Shown here piece by piece: positions 44,875-53,171 of a DNA stretch of 64,000 nucleotides; within the stretch, counting starts at the first letter, position 1, and the number at the start of each line of letters is the position of its first letter. Location of the stretch: positions 7,154,478 to 7,218,477 of the forward strand of contig NZ_JHEG04000001.1 in the NCBI RefSeq assembly GCF_000760695.4, in the 5' to 3' direction. The position numbers and the translations under genes were made by a program. The notes under the pieces were generated by a model. It searched no databases, was not told where the DNA came from, and worked only from the letters and a program-made list of their open reading frames with translations. Origin of the DNA: Tolypothrix bouteillei VB521301 (lineage in GTDB: Bacteria > Cyanobacteriota > Cyanobacteriia > Cyanobacteriales > Nostocaceae).

Positions 44875-46416
44875 ATGAACGGTCAGGTATTGGGCGATCG
44901 ATATGAAGTACAGCAGCTGATGGGTAAAAAAGCAGGACGGCGAACGCTGTTGGCTCGAGATTTACTGACGGGAGAGTTGGTAGTTGTGAAACTGCTGTCT
45001 TTCAACAGTGACTTTGAGTGGGACGATCTCAAGCTGTTTGAGCGGGAAGCCGAAACCCTAAAAACCCTATCACATCCCTCGATTCCTTGCTATCTAGATT
45101 ATTTTGAGGTAGATTTACCTACCATCAAAGGGTTTGCTCTCGTCCAAACTTATATCCCAGCACAATCTTTAGAAAAGTACATAAAAGCGGGTCGTACTTT
45201 TACGGAAAACGAAGTTAAACAAATAGCTAAAGCTTTATTAGACATTCTGATTTACCTACACGATCGCAAGCCTCCTACCATTCATCGCGATATTAAGCCC
45301 AGTAACATTTTGTTGACAAATCGTTCGGGAAACAATGTAGGACAGTTATACGTAGTTGATTTCGGTTCGGTGCAAACGGCGGCGGTAGGAGAAGAGGGAA
45401 CAAGAACTATTGTAGGTACTTACGGCTATATGCCTCCAGAACAGTTTGGCGGACGCACGGTTCCTGCTTCTGACCTCTACAGTTTGGGTGCTACCTTAAT
45501 TTACTTAGTCACGGGGTCTCATCCTGCGGATTTACCTCAAAAAGACTTGCGAATTCAATTTGAACAAGCAGCCACCCTCAGTCCCAATTTGACAAAGTGG
45601 TTGGCGTGGATGATTCAACCAAGTTTAGACAAACGTTTGAGTTCCGCACCAGCAGCACGCGCTGCTTTAGAACACCCACAGCTTTTACAACAGTCACAGC
45701 CAACAGAAATATCTTTTATAGAGTGGATTCAAGAGCATTGGTATTGGGATGGCAATAATTGGGTCAGCAATACACAACAACAAACAACAACAAGTCGGTT
45801 AAAGTTACATAACACTGATGAGAGCGATCGCAGTAGGGCTCTGATTTACCCAATCTCTCAACCAGCCAATAGCAAAATTATTCTGCACAAAGATGAGGAT
45901 TTTTTGGAAATTCTTGTTCCCCCTACCGGGTTTCAGCCATCAATGATTTTTATGGCTTTGTTTGCGATCGCCTGGAATTCATTTATTCTTTTTTGGACAC
46001 TGACCGCCCTCTTTCTTCCTTTTCCCATCAATATTCCTTCTGTTATTTTTTCACTCCCGTTCTGGGGCGCTGGTTTTCAGATGATGTCGTCTGTTTTATT
46101 TCCGTTGTTAAGACGCAGCCGACTGAAGTTAAATCGGTTTTCAATTTGCTTTACATGGGAATTGTTAGGAGTTAAATACAATCGCATACCTCCTGCAGCA
46201 ACAAGGGATATTACCAAGATCATTTACACTCCAAAAACCTATACAAACGACTTTCAAGGTAATAGAATAGAAATCCCACCAAAACTGACAATTTGGGCAG
46301 GAGTTCACGAGTATCAGCTTGGTGGAAGAAAAGGTTTGATTCATTCCGAACCTGAAATTGAATGGTTAGCATATGAATTAAGCAATTGGTTGGGTTTGCC
46401 TTTGACTCGCGAATGA
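44875..46416 (+). CDS. Membrane-bound Ser/Thr protein kinase
   Basis: The 513-residue kinase has Lys39 (VVVKLL), the catalytic loop IHRDIKPSNILL (Asp139) and the DFG motif (162-164), all intact. The glycine loop (LMGKKAGRRT) is degenerate. A C-terminal part has two hydrophobic segments (about 355-405) and a soluble tail. A tryptophan-rich piece (WIQEHWYWDGNNW) sits before the first. Its last codons overlap the phytochrome gene by 4 bp (ATGA), so the two are translationally coupled, an unusual pairing. Confidence 0.88.
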   Translation: MNGQVLGDRYEVQQLMGKKAGRRTLLARDLLTGELVVVKLLSFNSDFEWDDLKLFEREAETLKTLSHPSIPCYLDYFEVDLPTIKGFALVQTYIPAQSLEKYIKAGRTFTENEVKQIAKALLDILIYLHDRKPPTIHRDIKPSNILLTNRSGNNVGQLYVVDFGSVQTAAVGEEGTRTIVGTYGYMPPEQFGGRTVPASDLYSLGATLIYLVTGSHPADLPQKDLRIQFEQAATLSPNLTKWLAWMIQPSLDKRLSSAPAARAALEHPQLLQQSQPTEISFIEWIQEHWYWDGNNWVSNTQQQTTTSRLKLHNTDESDRSRALIYPISQPANSKIILHKDEDFLEILVPPTGFQPSMIFMALFAIAWNSFILFWTLTALFLPFPINIPSVIFSLPFWGAGFQMMSSVLFPLLRRSRLKLNRFSICFTWELLGVKYNRIPPAATRDITKIIYTPKTYTNDFQGNRIEIPPKLTIWAGVHEYQLGGRKGLIHSEPEIEWLAYELSNWLGLPLTRE

Positions 46417-48698
46417 CGAACTACGAACAACTTCATATTCCCGGTTCAATTCAACCTCATGGTGTTTTGCTAGCATTGAGTCCTCATCTCGAAATTTTGC
46501 AAGTTAGCAATAACACTCAAGAGTATTTGGGTAAAACCCCAGAAGATTTACTCGGTCAACCTCTCAGTACCTTACTCAACGCTTCACAACTCGAAAGCAT
46601 CCAAAAATTCCTGCAACAACAGGAAGGTATGGTTAATACCTTCAAACTGTCAATTCTCACTCATGAAGGAGAAAAGTACTTTGACGGTAGCGTTAACTTT
46701 ACAGAACAAATATGGATTCTTGAGCTAGAACCTATTGACTCCCTCACGCAAATGAGTTTTTTGAGCTTCCAGGCTTTAACAAGTGGGGCGATTTCCAAGA
46801 TGCAAAAAACATCAAAACTTATAGATTTTGTACAATTAGTAGCATCCGAAGTCAGAAAAATTACAGAGTTCGATCGAGTGATGGTCTACCAGTTTGATTC
46901 ATCGGGAGCGGGGATCGTTATCGCTGAAGATAAACGAGAGGATTTATCACCATTGCTCGGGTTGCGTTATCCTGCAACAGATATTCCCACTGAAGCAAGA
47001 GCACTATACACGCGCTCTTTGCTGCGATTTATTCCCAGTTTTCACGCTCAACCTGTCACTCTCATCCCGCTCAACAATCCCCAAACACAACAGCCATTAG
47101 ATTTAAGCGGCGCTGCATTAAGAAGCGTACATCCTTGTTGTGTTGAATACCATCAAAACATGGGTGTTTCAGCTCTGCTCGTTGTACCGATTATTAAGGA
47201 AAGAACTCTTTGGGGGTTAATTTCCTGCCATCATTATAATGTAAAATATTTGACTTTGGAAGTCCGGAGAATTTGTGAGTTTTTAGGACAACTCGTGTCT
47301 TCAGAGTTAGTTCACAAAGTCAGCCAGTCAGAGTTTGATTATGAAGTAAAGCTTAAATCATTACAAACTGAATTTATAGAATCTATTTCCCAAGCAGATA
47401 ATTTTAGAGAAGCCCTTATTTCTCCCGAACCTCGCTTGCTAGATTTAGTGAATGCAAAAGGCTCTGCTGTTTGTCTCGATAATGACATCACTCTTGTGGG
47501 AACAACTCCAAGTATTGAGGAAGTTCGCACTCTCATTGAATGGGCGGATACTCAAATTAGTGACAATTTGTTTTCCACCAATTCTCTACCACAGCTTTTT
47601 CCGGAGGCTCTTACCTTTAAAGAGACTGCTAGTGGGTTGCTGCTCTTACGAATTTCCAAAGTGCGGCGCTATTACATTCTTTGGTTTCGTCCTGAGGTGA
47701 TTCAAACAGTGAATTGGGCGGGGAATCCAAATGAAGCGGTCAAGGTTGATGCGCGTGGTAGCGTGACTCTTTCGCCGCGAAAATCTTTTGAAAAATGGCA
47801 AGAAACAGTTCGATTGACTTCCTTACCTTGGCAATCGTGCGAACTTGATAGCGCTCTTGCTTTAAGAAATGCGATTGTCGGAATTGTTATTTCTAAAGCA
47901 GATGAGTTAGCCAAGATCAACCATGAGTTGGAGCAAAGTAATCGCGAGCTAGCATCTTTCGCCTACGCTGCATCCCACGATTTAAAAGAACCTCTGCGAG
48001 GGATTTATAATTACTCAAATGTTTTGCTCGAAGATTACGCTCACGTACTTGATAAGGATGGAATTGACTACTTGCAAACAGTGGTTTTTTTATCCCAACG
48101 AATGGAAAGTCTGATTAATGCTTTGTTACGCCTCTCTCTATTGGGTCAAGGAGAACTTCAGCGACAAGCGATCGATCTCAACGCATTGCTTGAGGAGGCG
48201 ATCGCTATCTTCTATGCAAGCTATCCCCAAGCTAACATTGAAATTCGCACAGCTAAAGATTTACCGACAATTGAATGCGACCCGGTTCTTGTCGGTGAGG
48301 TTTTGAATAACTTAATCATTAATGCTTTTAAATACAATAATCAAGCCGACAAATGGATTGAAATTGGTTGTTTGGAAGAAGAGAATCAAGACTCGGAAAT
48401 AGGAACTCCGAACACAAGAAATATGGTTGATACAGTCGCCCCATCTTCTTCCGAGTCTCCAATTACCGATCGCCCATCGCCAATGTTCTATATCCGAGAT
48501 AATGGCATAGGGATTCCAGAACACCACTATCAAACTATCTTCCGCCTCTTCAAACGTCTCCACTCACAAGAAAAATATGGTGGGGGAACAGGTGCGGGTT
48601 TAGCTATTGCCAAGAAGATCGTTGAGCGTCACGGCGGTCACATCTGGGTTGAGTCTGCTGTAGGTGTTGGCTCAACGTTCTATTTGACGTTTGGATAA
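46413..48698 (+). CDS. Phytochrome-type sensor histidine kinase (PAS-GAF-PHY-HisKA)
   Basis: From ATG 46413, overlapping the kinase stop as ATGA, the product has 761 residues; the TTG at 46386 is less likely. It starts IPGSIQPHGVLLAL (PAS). The GAF domain has YPATDIPTEARALY and the chromophore loop LRSVHPCCVEYHQNMG, and a PHY domain has WFRPE and SPRKSFEKWQE. HisKA (AASHDLKEPLRGI, His522) and HATPase (IRDNGIGIP, GGGTGAGLAIAKKIVERHGG) follow. Cys242 matches the bilin-binding Cys of Cph1; the next residue, normally His, is Cys243. Its Rcp-like partner lies 52 bp downstream. Confidence 0.92.
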   Translation: MTNYEQLHIPGSIQPHGVLLALSPHLEILQVSNNTQEYLGKTPEDLLGQPLSTLLNASQLESIQKFLQQQEGMVNTFKLSILTHEGEKYFDGSVNFTEQIWILELEPIDSLTQMSFLSFQALTSGAISKMQKTSKLIDFVQLVASEVRKITEFDRVMVYQFDSSGAGIVIAEDKREDLSPLLGLRYPATDIPTEARALYTRSLLRFIPSFHAQPVTLIPLNNPQTQQPLDLSGAALRSVHPCCVEYHQNMGVSALLVVPIIKERTLWGLISCHHYNVKYLTLEVRRICEFLGQLVSSELVHKVSQSEFDYEVKLKSLQTEFIESISQADNFREALISPEPRLLDLVNAKGSAVCLDNDITLVGTTPSIEEVRTLIEWADTQISDNLFSTNSLPQLFPEALTFKETASGLLLLRISKVRRYYILWFRPEVIQTVNWAGNPNEAVKVDARGSVTLSPRKSFEKWQETVRLTSLPWQSCELDSALALRNAIVGIVISKADELAKINHELEQSNRELASFAYAASHDLKEPLRGIYNYSNVLLEDYAHVLDKDGIDYLQTVVFLSQRMESLINALLRLSLLGQGELQRQAIDLNALLEEAIAIFYASYPQANIEIRTAKDLPTIECDPVLVGEVLNNLIINAFKYNNQADKWIEIGCLEEENQDSEIGTPNTRNMVDTVAPSSSESPITDRPSPMFYIRDNGIGIPEHHYQTIFRLFKRLHSQEKYGGGTGAGLAIAKKIVERHGGHIWVESAVGVGSTFYLTFG

Positions 48699-48750
48699 GC
48701 TAATATTTTATAAAAATCCTTTATTATATTACAACTGTTGAAAAAAAAGA

Positions 48751-49197
48751 ATGACGGTGACAAAACTTATTGACCCTCTACTTGTTGTTGAGGACAGCAA
48801 CGAGGACTTTAAGATGTTGCAACGCCTGATGCGGCGCTTTGCTGTTCAAAATCCAATTTATCGCTGTACAAATGGAGACGAGGTTTTAGACTTTCTCTAC
48901 CAAGAAGGGGATTATCAAGATCCCGGTATAGCACCACGACCCTCTGTTATCCTGCTAGATCTTAATTTACCAGGTATTGACGGTCGTGACCTTTTGGAAA
49001 GACTCAAGCAGGATAGAAGTTTGCGGGAAATTCCTGTTGTCGTTTTTACTACCTCTTCTAACCCTACAGATATTGAATTGTGCTACCAAAAGGGTGCGAA
49101 TGGCTATCTGATTAAGCCAATGGATTTCCACGATTTGCAAAAAACAATTCAAGCATTTGTAGATTATTGGCTTGAAGCAAACACGCCTCCCGCTTAA
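48751..49197 (+). CDS. Rcp1-like response regulator, partner of the phytochrome
   Basis: The 148-residue single-domain regulator has the acidic pair Glu14-Asp15 (VVEDSNED), phospho-acceptor Asp70 (ILLDLNLPG), Thr100 and Lys122 (YLIKPM), and no output domain. It matches Rcp1-type regulators that accept phosphate from cyanobacterial phytochromes. It starts 52 bp after the phytochrome stop, so the three signalling genes (kinase, phytochrome, regulator) form one operon. Confidence 0.9.
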   Translation: MTVTKLIDPLLVVEDSNEDFKMLQRLMRRFAVQNPIYRCTNGDEVLDFLYQEGDYQDPGIAPRPSVILLDLNLPGIDGRDLLERLKQDRSLREIPVVVFTTSSNPTDIELCYQKGANGYLIKPMDFHDLQKTIQAFVDYWLEANTPPA

Positions 49198-49353
49198 AAA
49201 CGCTTAAAAATAGGGGGTAGGGGAGTAAGAAGAACGACTCGATCGGCAAGGCTTGTGTTTTCTCATGTCCCCCACCCGCTATTAAAATTTAAGACTTTAT
49301 TTATAAATTTTGGGTATCTTATCATGTATGTGTAATACTCTGAGAGAATAGAT

Positions 49354-49376
49354 AAAGGAGTGCGGAAATCTCCTTT
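49354..49376 (+). promoter_or_regulatory. Small hairpin in the 5' leader of the REC-GAF-kinase gene
   Basis: AAAGGAG (49354-49360) pairs with CTCCTTT (49370-49376), 11 bp before the ATG. It may influence translation, but no ligand motif is visible. Confidence 0.35.
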
Positions 49377-49387
49377 ACTTTTGATTT

Positions 49388-51121
49388 ATGCCAAACTCAA
49401 GCAAGCTACTGATTATTGATGATTGTGCAGAAGACCGGAGAATATACCGTCGATATCTATTAAAAGATCCCCACCAATCATACGAAATTTTAGAGGCGGA
49501 TTCTGCAAGGGATGGATTGGCATTATCTCAAACGATGTTTTGTGATGTGATTTTGCTTGATTTTTGCTTGCCCGATCTGAGTGGGTTGGAAATATTGGAT
49601 AAGTTGAAGCAAGAGAAATTTGAAGTTGCTCCATCTGTAATCGTGCTTTCCGGACATGGGAGTGAAGAAGTCGCAGCACAAGCAATTAAAAAAGGTGCTC
49701 AAGATTACTTGGTAAAGCAACGTCTAAAACCAGATGCTCTACAATCAGCAGTCCGCAACGCAATCAAACGATCGCATTCCCAATCTCAACTGAATAAAAC
49801 ACGGGAAAGACAGCGTCTTGTCGCGACGACAGCTTTAAGAATTCGTCAATCTTTAAATTTAGAGCAGATTCTGACAACGACCGTAGCAGAAGTGCAGCAG
49901 CTTTTTCAGTGCGATCGCGTCACAATTTATCAGTTTTTTCCACAAACAGATAGCACTAAAGTTGAGCAATTCGTTGAGTTGTGCATGCAGGAACCTTGCT
50001 TGTGGCAAGAATTTTTTGAAAATGGGAATTTAGAATATCAACAAGCGATCGCTAAGGTTTGTGAAACAGGATCGAACCTCAACTGTCGCCACCTGTTCAA
50101 TTGCCAAACTCTCGATTCACCTTCCAACAGTCAATCAACTTGTACGGAAAATTTCTTGAAGCTCCAAAATCAAGAGACAGAAACCGGGGGATCTGTTAGT
50201 TCTCAAAACAGATATGATGCTTCAACTTGGGTGATTCCCATAACTTTAAATTTTCCTGAAGAACCAAGCCCAAAACTTTGGGGTTTGCTAGTTACCCATC
50301 ACTGTAAGGGAAAACAACAGTGGCAAAACTCAGAAATAGCTATCCTGAAAGAATTAACCGTACATTTAGCGCTTGCGATTCAGCAGGCTGAAAAGCTATC
50401 TCAAACCGAAGCAGATCTTGCTAAAGAAAAGAAACTCAACGCATTTAAGTCTCAAATTATCACAACCGTTTCTTACGAATATCGAACACCTTTGGCTGCG
50501 ATCTTAGCTGCAGCATCAACCTTAAAGCAGTATAAGAATAGGCTTGATGAATTCAAGCAACAGAAGTTTCTCCAAACTATTGAACAGAAGGCACGTCACA
50601 TGACACAATTGGTTGATGACTTGTTTCTGTTTCAAAAATTTGAGTTAAGTCAGGCAAAGTTTAAGCTGCAAACAATAGATTTAGTTCACTTTTTTTCGGA
50701 TTTAATAGCAGAACAGCGACATAAAGCAAGCGATCGCCATCAATTGATTTTTCATCAGACGAGTGAACCTAAAGGATTTTTAGGTGATGGAGTCCTCTTG
50801 CGGCAAATTTTTGCAAGCTTAATATGTAATGCAATTAAGTACTCTCCTGATGGAGGTCACATAGAAATTTCCCTCATTGACAGGGACTCACAAGTTATTG
50901 TTTGCGTCAAAGATGAGGGAGTTGGGGTACCAATAGAAGAGCGAGAAAACTTATTTCAACCTTTTTGTCGTGGTAGTAACGTTGAGACTATTCCTGGAAC
51001 GGGATTGGGATTGGCAATTGCCAAAGCGTGTGTAGAATTACACGGCGGTCAAATAGTTTTAGACAGTCAGTTAGGACAAGGAACTCAAGTGACTGTCACG
51101 TTGCCAAAGCTAGGAAAATAG
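49388..51121 (+). CDS. REC-GAF-histidine-kinase-like protein lacking the phospho-acceptor His
   Basis: The 577-residue protein has an N-terminal receiver domain (1-125; Asp11-Asp12, Asp58 in ILLDFCLPDLSG, Lys110), a GAF domain (about 143-335), and a HisKA/HATPase module. In HisKA the usual SHEYRTPL reads SYEYRTPL: Tyr363 replaces the phosphorylated His (codon TAC at 50474-50476). The ATPase boxes are intact: NAIKYSPDGGHI, VKDEGVGVP and GTGLGLAIAKACVELHGG. Autophosphorylation on His is therefore not expected, and it may act as an ATP-binding scaffold or phosphatase. It follows the Rcp-like gene on the same strand after 190 bp. Confidence 0.88.
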   Translation: MPNSSKLLIIDDCAEDRRIYRRYLLKDPHQSYEILEADSARDGLALSQTMFCDVILLDFCLPDLSGLEILDKLKQEKFEVAPSVIVLSGHGSEEVAAQAIKKGAQDYLVKQRLKPDALQSAVRNAIKRSHSQSQLNKTRERQRLVATTALRIRQSLNLEQILTTTVAEVQQLFQCDRVTIYQFFPQTDSTKVEQFVELCMQEPCLWQEFFENGNLEYQQAIAKVCETGSNLNCRHLFNCQTLDSPSNSQSTCTENFLKLQNQETETGGSVSSQNRYDASTWVIPITLNFPEEPSPKLWGLLVTHHCKGKQQWQNSEIAILKELTVHLALAIQQAEKLSQTEADLAKEKKLNAFKSQIITTVSYEYRTPLAAILAAASTLKQYKNRLDEFKQQKFLQTIEQKARHMTQLVDDLFLFQKFELSQAKFKLQTIDLVHFFSDLIAEQRHKASDRHQLIFHQTSEPKGFLGDGVLLRQIFASLICNAIKYSPDGGHIEISLIDRDSQVIVCVKDEGVGVPIEERENLFQPFCRGSNVETIPGTGLGLAIAKACVELHGGQIVLDSQLGQGTQVTVTLPKLGK

Positions 51122-51144
51122 GGAGTGGGGAGTAGGTAAATGAC

Positions 51145-51801
51145 TTAACGTGTATTTTGAAATCTTGTTTTTTGTATCTCTTGTTTGATATCGTCCAAAT
51201 CCGTGTAGCAATCTGCAACTCTAATGAGAGATTCACTCGTCATAGAACTCAAACCGACAACCTCAACTTGAACACCCCGGTAAGCGACAGTATCAACAGC
51301 ATAAGCGAGGTCTCCATCTCCACTTAAAAGAACTAAAGTGTCGCAATGCTTTGCCAAAGTTATCATATCGACAGCCATCTCCACATCCAAATTCGCTTTT
51401 TTTGCACCATTTGGAAGTTGAGTGAGTTCTTTTTTCACCACGCGGTAACCATTACGGCTCATCCACAGCAGAAACCCCTGTTGTTTTTCATTAGTGTAAT
51501 CAACACCCGTGTAGAAATAAGCACGTAGTAATTGACGACCCTTGATTAAAAAATGCAGGAGTTTGGTGTAGTCAATTTCAAGATTGAGTTGCATTGCTGC
51601 ATAAAACAAATTTGCACCATCTATAAAAATGGCAATGCGTTGGTTCTGCTCCAGTCCTGAAACATCGCCCCAACTACACTGGCGCGTACTTCTGATACCC
51701 GTTTCCTCAAAAAAGGCGGGTTGTGGTGGGTTTAATCGTTGCTTGGGTTCCAATTTTAGGCGTGGCTCTCGATCGTACTGCGAGCGTGGAATCATTTGCA
51801 T
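51145..51801 (-). CDS. NYN-domain (LabA/DUF88) protein
   Basis: The 218-residue protein has the PIN-like NYN fold with acidic residues in IAIFIDGANLFYAAMQLN, LDVEMAVDMI and VLLSGDGDLAYAV. This is the LabA/DUF88 group, predicted RNA-processing nucleases; LabA itself influences clock output in Synechococcus. The N-terminal 45 residues are Pro/Arg/Gln-rich and poorly conserved. It is monocistronic, convergent with the sensor gene. Confidence 0.88.
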   Translation of the reverse strand: MQMIPRSQYDREPRLKLEPKQRLNPPQPAFFEETGIRSTRQCSWGDVSGLEQNQRIAIFIDGANLFYAAMQLNLEIDYTKLLHFLIKGRQLLRAYFYTGVDYTNEKQQGFLLWMSRNGYRVVKKELTQLPNGAKKANLDVEMAVDMITLAKHCDTLVLLSGDGDLAYAVDTVAYRGVQVEVVGLSSMTSESLIRVADCYTDLDDIKQEIQKTRFQNTR

Positions 51802-52269
51802 TATATTACCACTCCAAGAGTGTTTCTCTGTACATCAAACAAATTGGTAAAAATTCTTTACTTAAGATAGAAGAAATTAGGAGTTGAAAGAATTTAAGAT
51901 TTTTTTTATTTTTTACCCCGTTTTCACTGCCTGTATTTAGAAATTATAAGAATATTTAAATTATTTCACATAAGTTATTATTTTCAGGCAAACATTAATA
52001 CAAACTTCTTATTTATAAGGTAAGTTTGCTCAACAGACCTGTAGTTGGGACGGACAGGGGGACCCAGAGACATGGGGACAAGGGAGAATAACACTAGTAC
52101 AGCGTGGCAGAAATAACCATACCATTAGTATTGAGATAAAAGCCTCATGCATAAGTGTTTGAGCCTTCTGCCCTCTGACGAGCTTACTTCTGCCTTCATG
52201 TACTAGTTGAGTGTGAAAAACATAGGATATAATTTTCTTGCTTATGTCAAAGTTATAAAAATATGTCAT
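51802..52269. other. Intergenic region before the vapBC-like pair
   Basis: AT-rich sequence from 51830 to 52020, then a short G/A-rich patch. No gene, repeat family or RNA is recognisable; an antisense frame at 52030-52275 has no similarity that I can see. Confidence 0.4.
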
Positions 52270-52518
52270 ATGCAAGCAATTAAGACAAAAATTTCTGAAG
52301 GTGGTAGAATTGTAATTCCATCAGAGTATCGCAAACAATTGGGATTGGAAGTAGGCGATGAAGTCACGATCGCTTTAGTGAATGGGGAAGTGAGAATTTT
52401 TACACTAGAACAGGCAATTAAACGAGCACAAGAAATAGTACGTAGATATGTTCCCGAAGGGCGATCGCTCAGTGATGAACTTATAGCAGAACGCCGTCAG
52501 GAGAGTGGGGGTGAGTAA
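52270..52518 (+). CDS. vapB: AbrB/MazE-type antitoxin
   Basis: The 82-residue protein from ATG 52270 has a complete swapped-hairpin AbrB domain: IKTKISEGGRIVIPSEYRKQLGLEVGDEVTIAL. A helical toxin-binding tail (TLEQAIKRAQEIVRRYVP) ends with SLSDELIAERRQESG, as in VapB antitoxins of cyanobacteria. The extra 21 codons upstream in this frame are not needed. It overlaps the toxin start (GTG 52511) by 8 bp. With the toxin disrupted, the antitoxin is an orphan that still may bind its own promoter. Confidence 0.88.
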   Translation: MQAIKTKISEGGRIVIPSEYRKQLGLEVGDEVTIALVNGEVRIFTLEQAIKRAQEIVRRYVPEGRSLSDELIAERRQESGGE

Positions 52519-53010
52519 TTACATTCTGGATGCTTCTGCAATTTTGGCGCTTTTAAACAATGAACCAGGTAGCGCAAAGGTAATAAGTGTTCTGACTGAA
52601 GCCGCTATGAGTAGTGTGAATTTGAGCGAAGTCATAGCTAGATTTGCTGATAGTGGAATGTCTGAGACAGAAATTAGGTAAGTCCTCAGTACTTTAGGTT
52701 TAGAGATTATAGACTTTAATACTAAAATGGGTTACCGTGCGGGAATATTACGTCCGCTAACAAGACGGGCTGGATTATCATTTGGCGATAAGCTGGGTAC
52801 AGCTTGCGCCAGGGGCGATAAGCTGGGTACAGCTTGCGCTTCGCGATAAGCTGGGTACAGCTTGCGCTTCGCGATAAGCTGGGTACAGCTTGCGCCAGGG
52901 GCGATCGAGCGTGCTTAGCACTCGGTCAATTCTTGGGTTTGCCAGTACTCACTACCGATCGCGCTTGGGCTGATTTAGAACTGGGGATAAATGTGCAGGT
53001 GATTCGTTAG
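52511..53010 (+). pseudogene. vapC: vapC PIN toxin disrupted by a stop codon and a four-copy repeat insertion
   Basis: From GTG 52511 the frame reads SNYILDASAILALLNNEPG with the first catalytic Asp. It meets a TAA (52677-52679) where relatives have Gln. The same frame continues VLSTLGLEIIDFN, MGYRAGILRPLTRRAGLSFGD. At that point 116 bp of repeat (52790-52905) interrupt it and shift the frame. After the insertion the family ending resumes: RACLALGQFLGLPVLTTDRAW, LGINVQVIR and TAG 53008-53010. Removing the 116 bp and changing TAA to CAA restores a full-length PIN toxin. Confidence 0.9.
52790..52905. repeat. Four tandem palindromic repeats inserted in vapC
   Basis: Four units of 30, 28, 28 and 30 bp each start with the core AAGCTGGGTACAGCTT (perfect 6-bp arms around GGTA). 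They end in GCGCCAGGGGCGAT (units 1 and 4) or GCGCTTCGCGAT (units 2 and 3). The vapC triplet ending GGCGAT stands before the insertion and each unit ends CGAT, so the insert appears targeted to a GCGAT/HIP1-like site. A solo core is at 8205-8220. Confidence 0.85.
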
Positions 53011-53076
53011 TACTGACAGCACGGGGCGACGGAGCATATGTAGGGCAAAGAAGAGTAAGGTTTGTTGAACTCACAT

Positions 53077-53108
53077 AAAAAAGCCCGCCTGTAGGGCGGA
53101 CTTTTTTT
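53077..53108. terminator. Strong terminator of clpC
   Basis: AAAAAAGCCCGCC and GGGCGGACTTTTTTT form a stem with A- and T-tracts on both sides, so it works in either direction. A second 7-bp stem CTCACGC/GCGTGAG lies at 53116-53135, nearer the clpC stop. Confidence 0.8.
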
Positions 53109-53171
53109 GTATACCCTCACGCTTAAACGCGTGAGAGTATTTTCAATTGTGTGCTAACACAAGTTCTTCCC

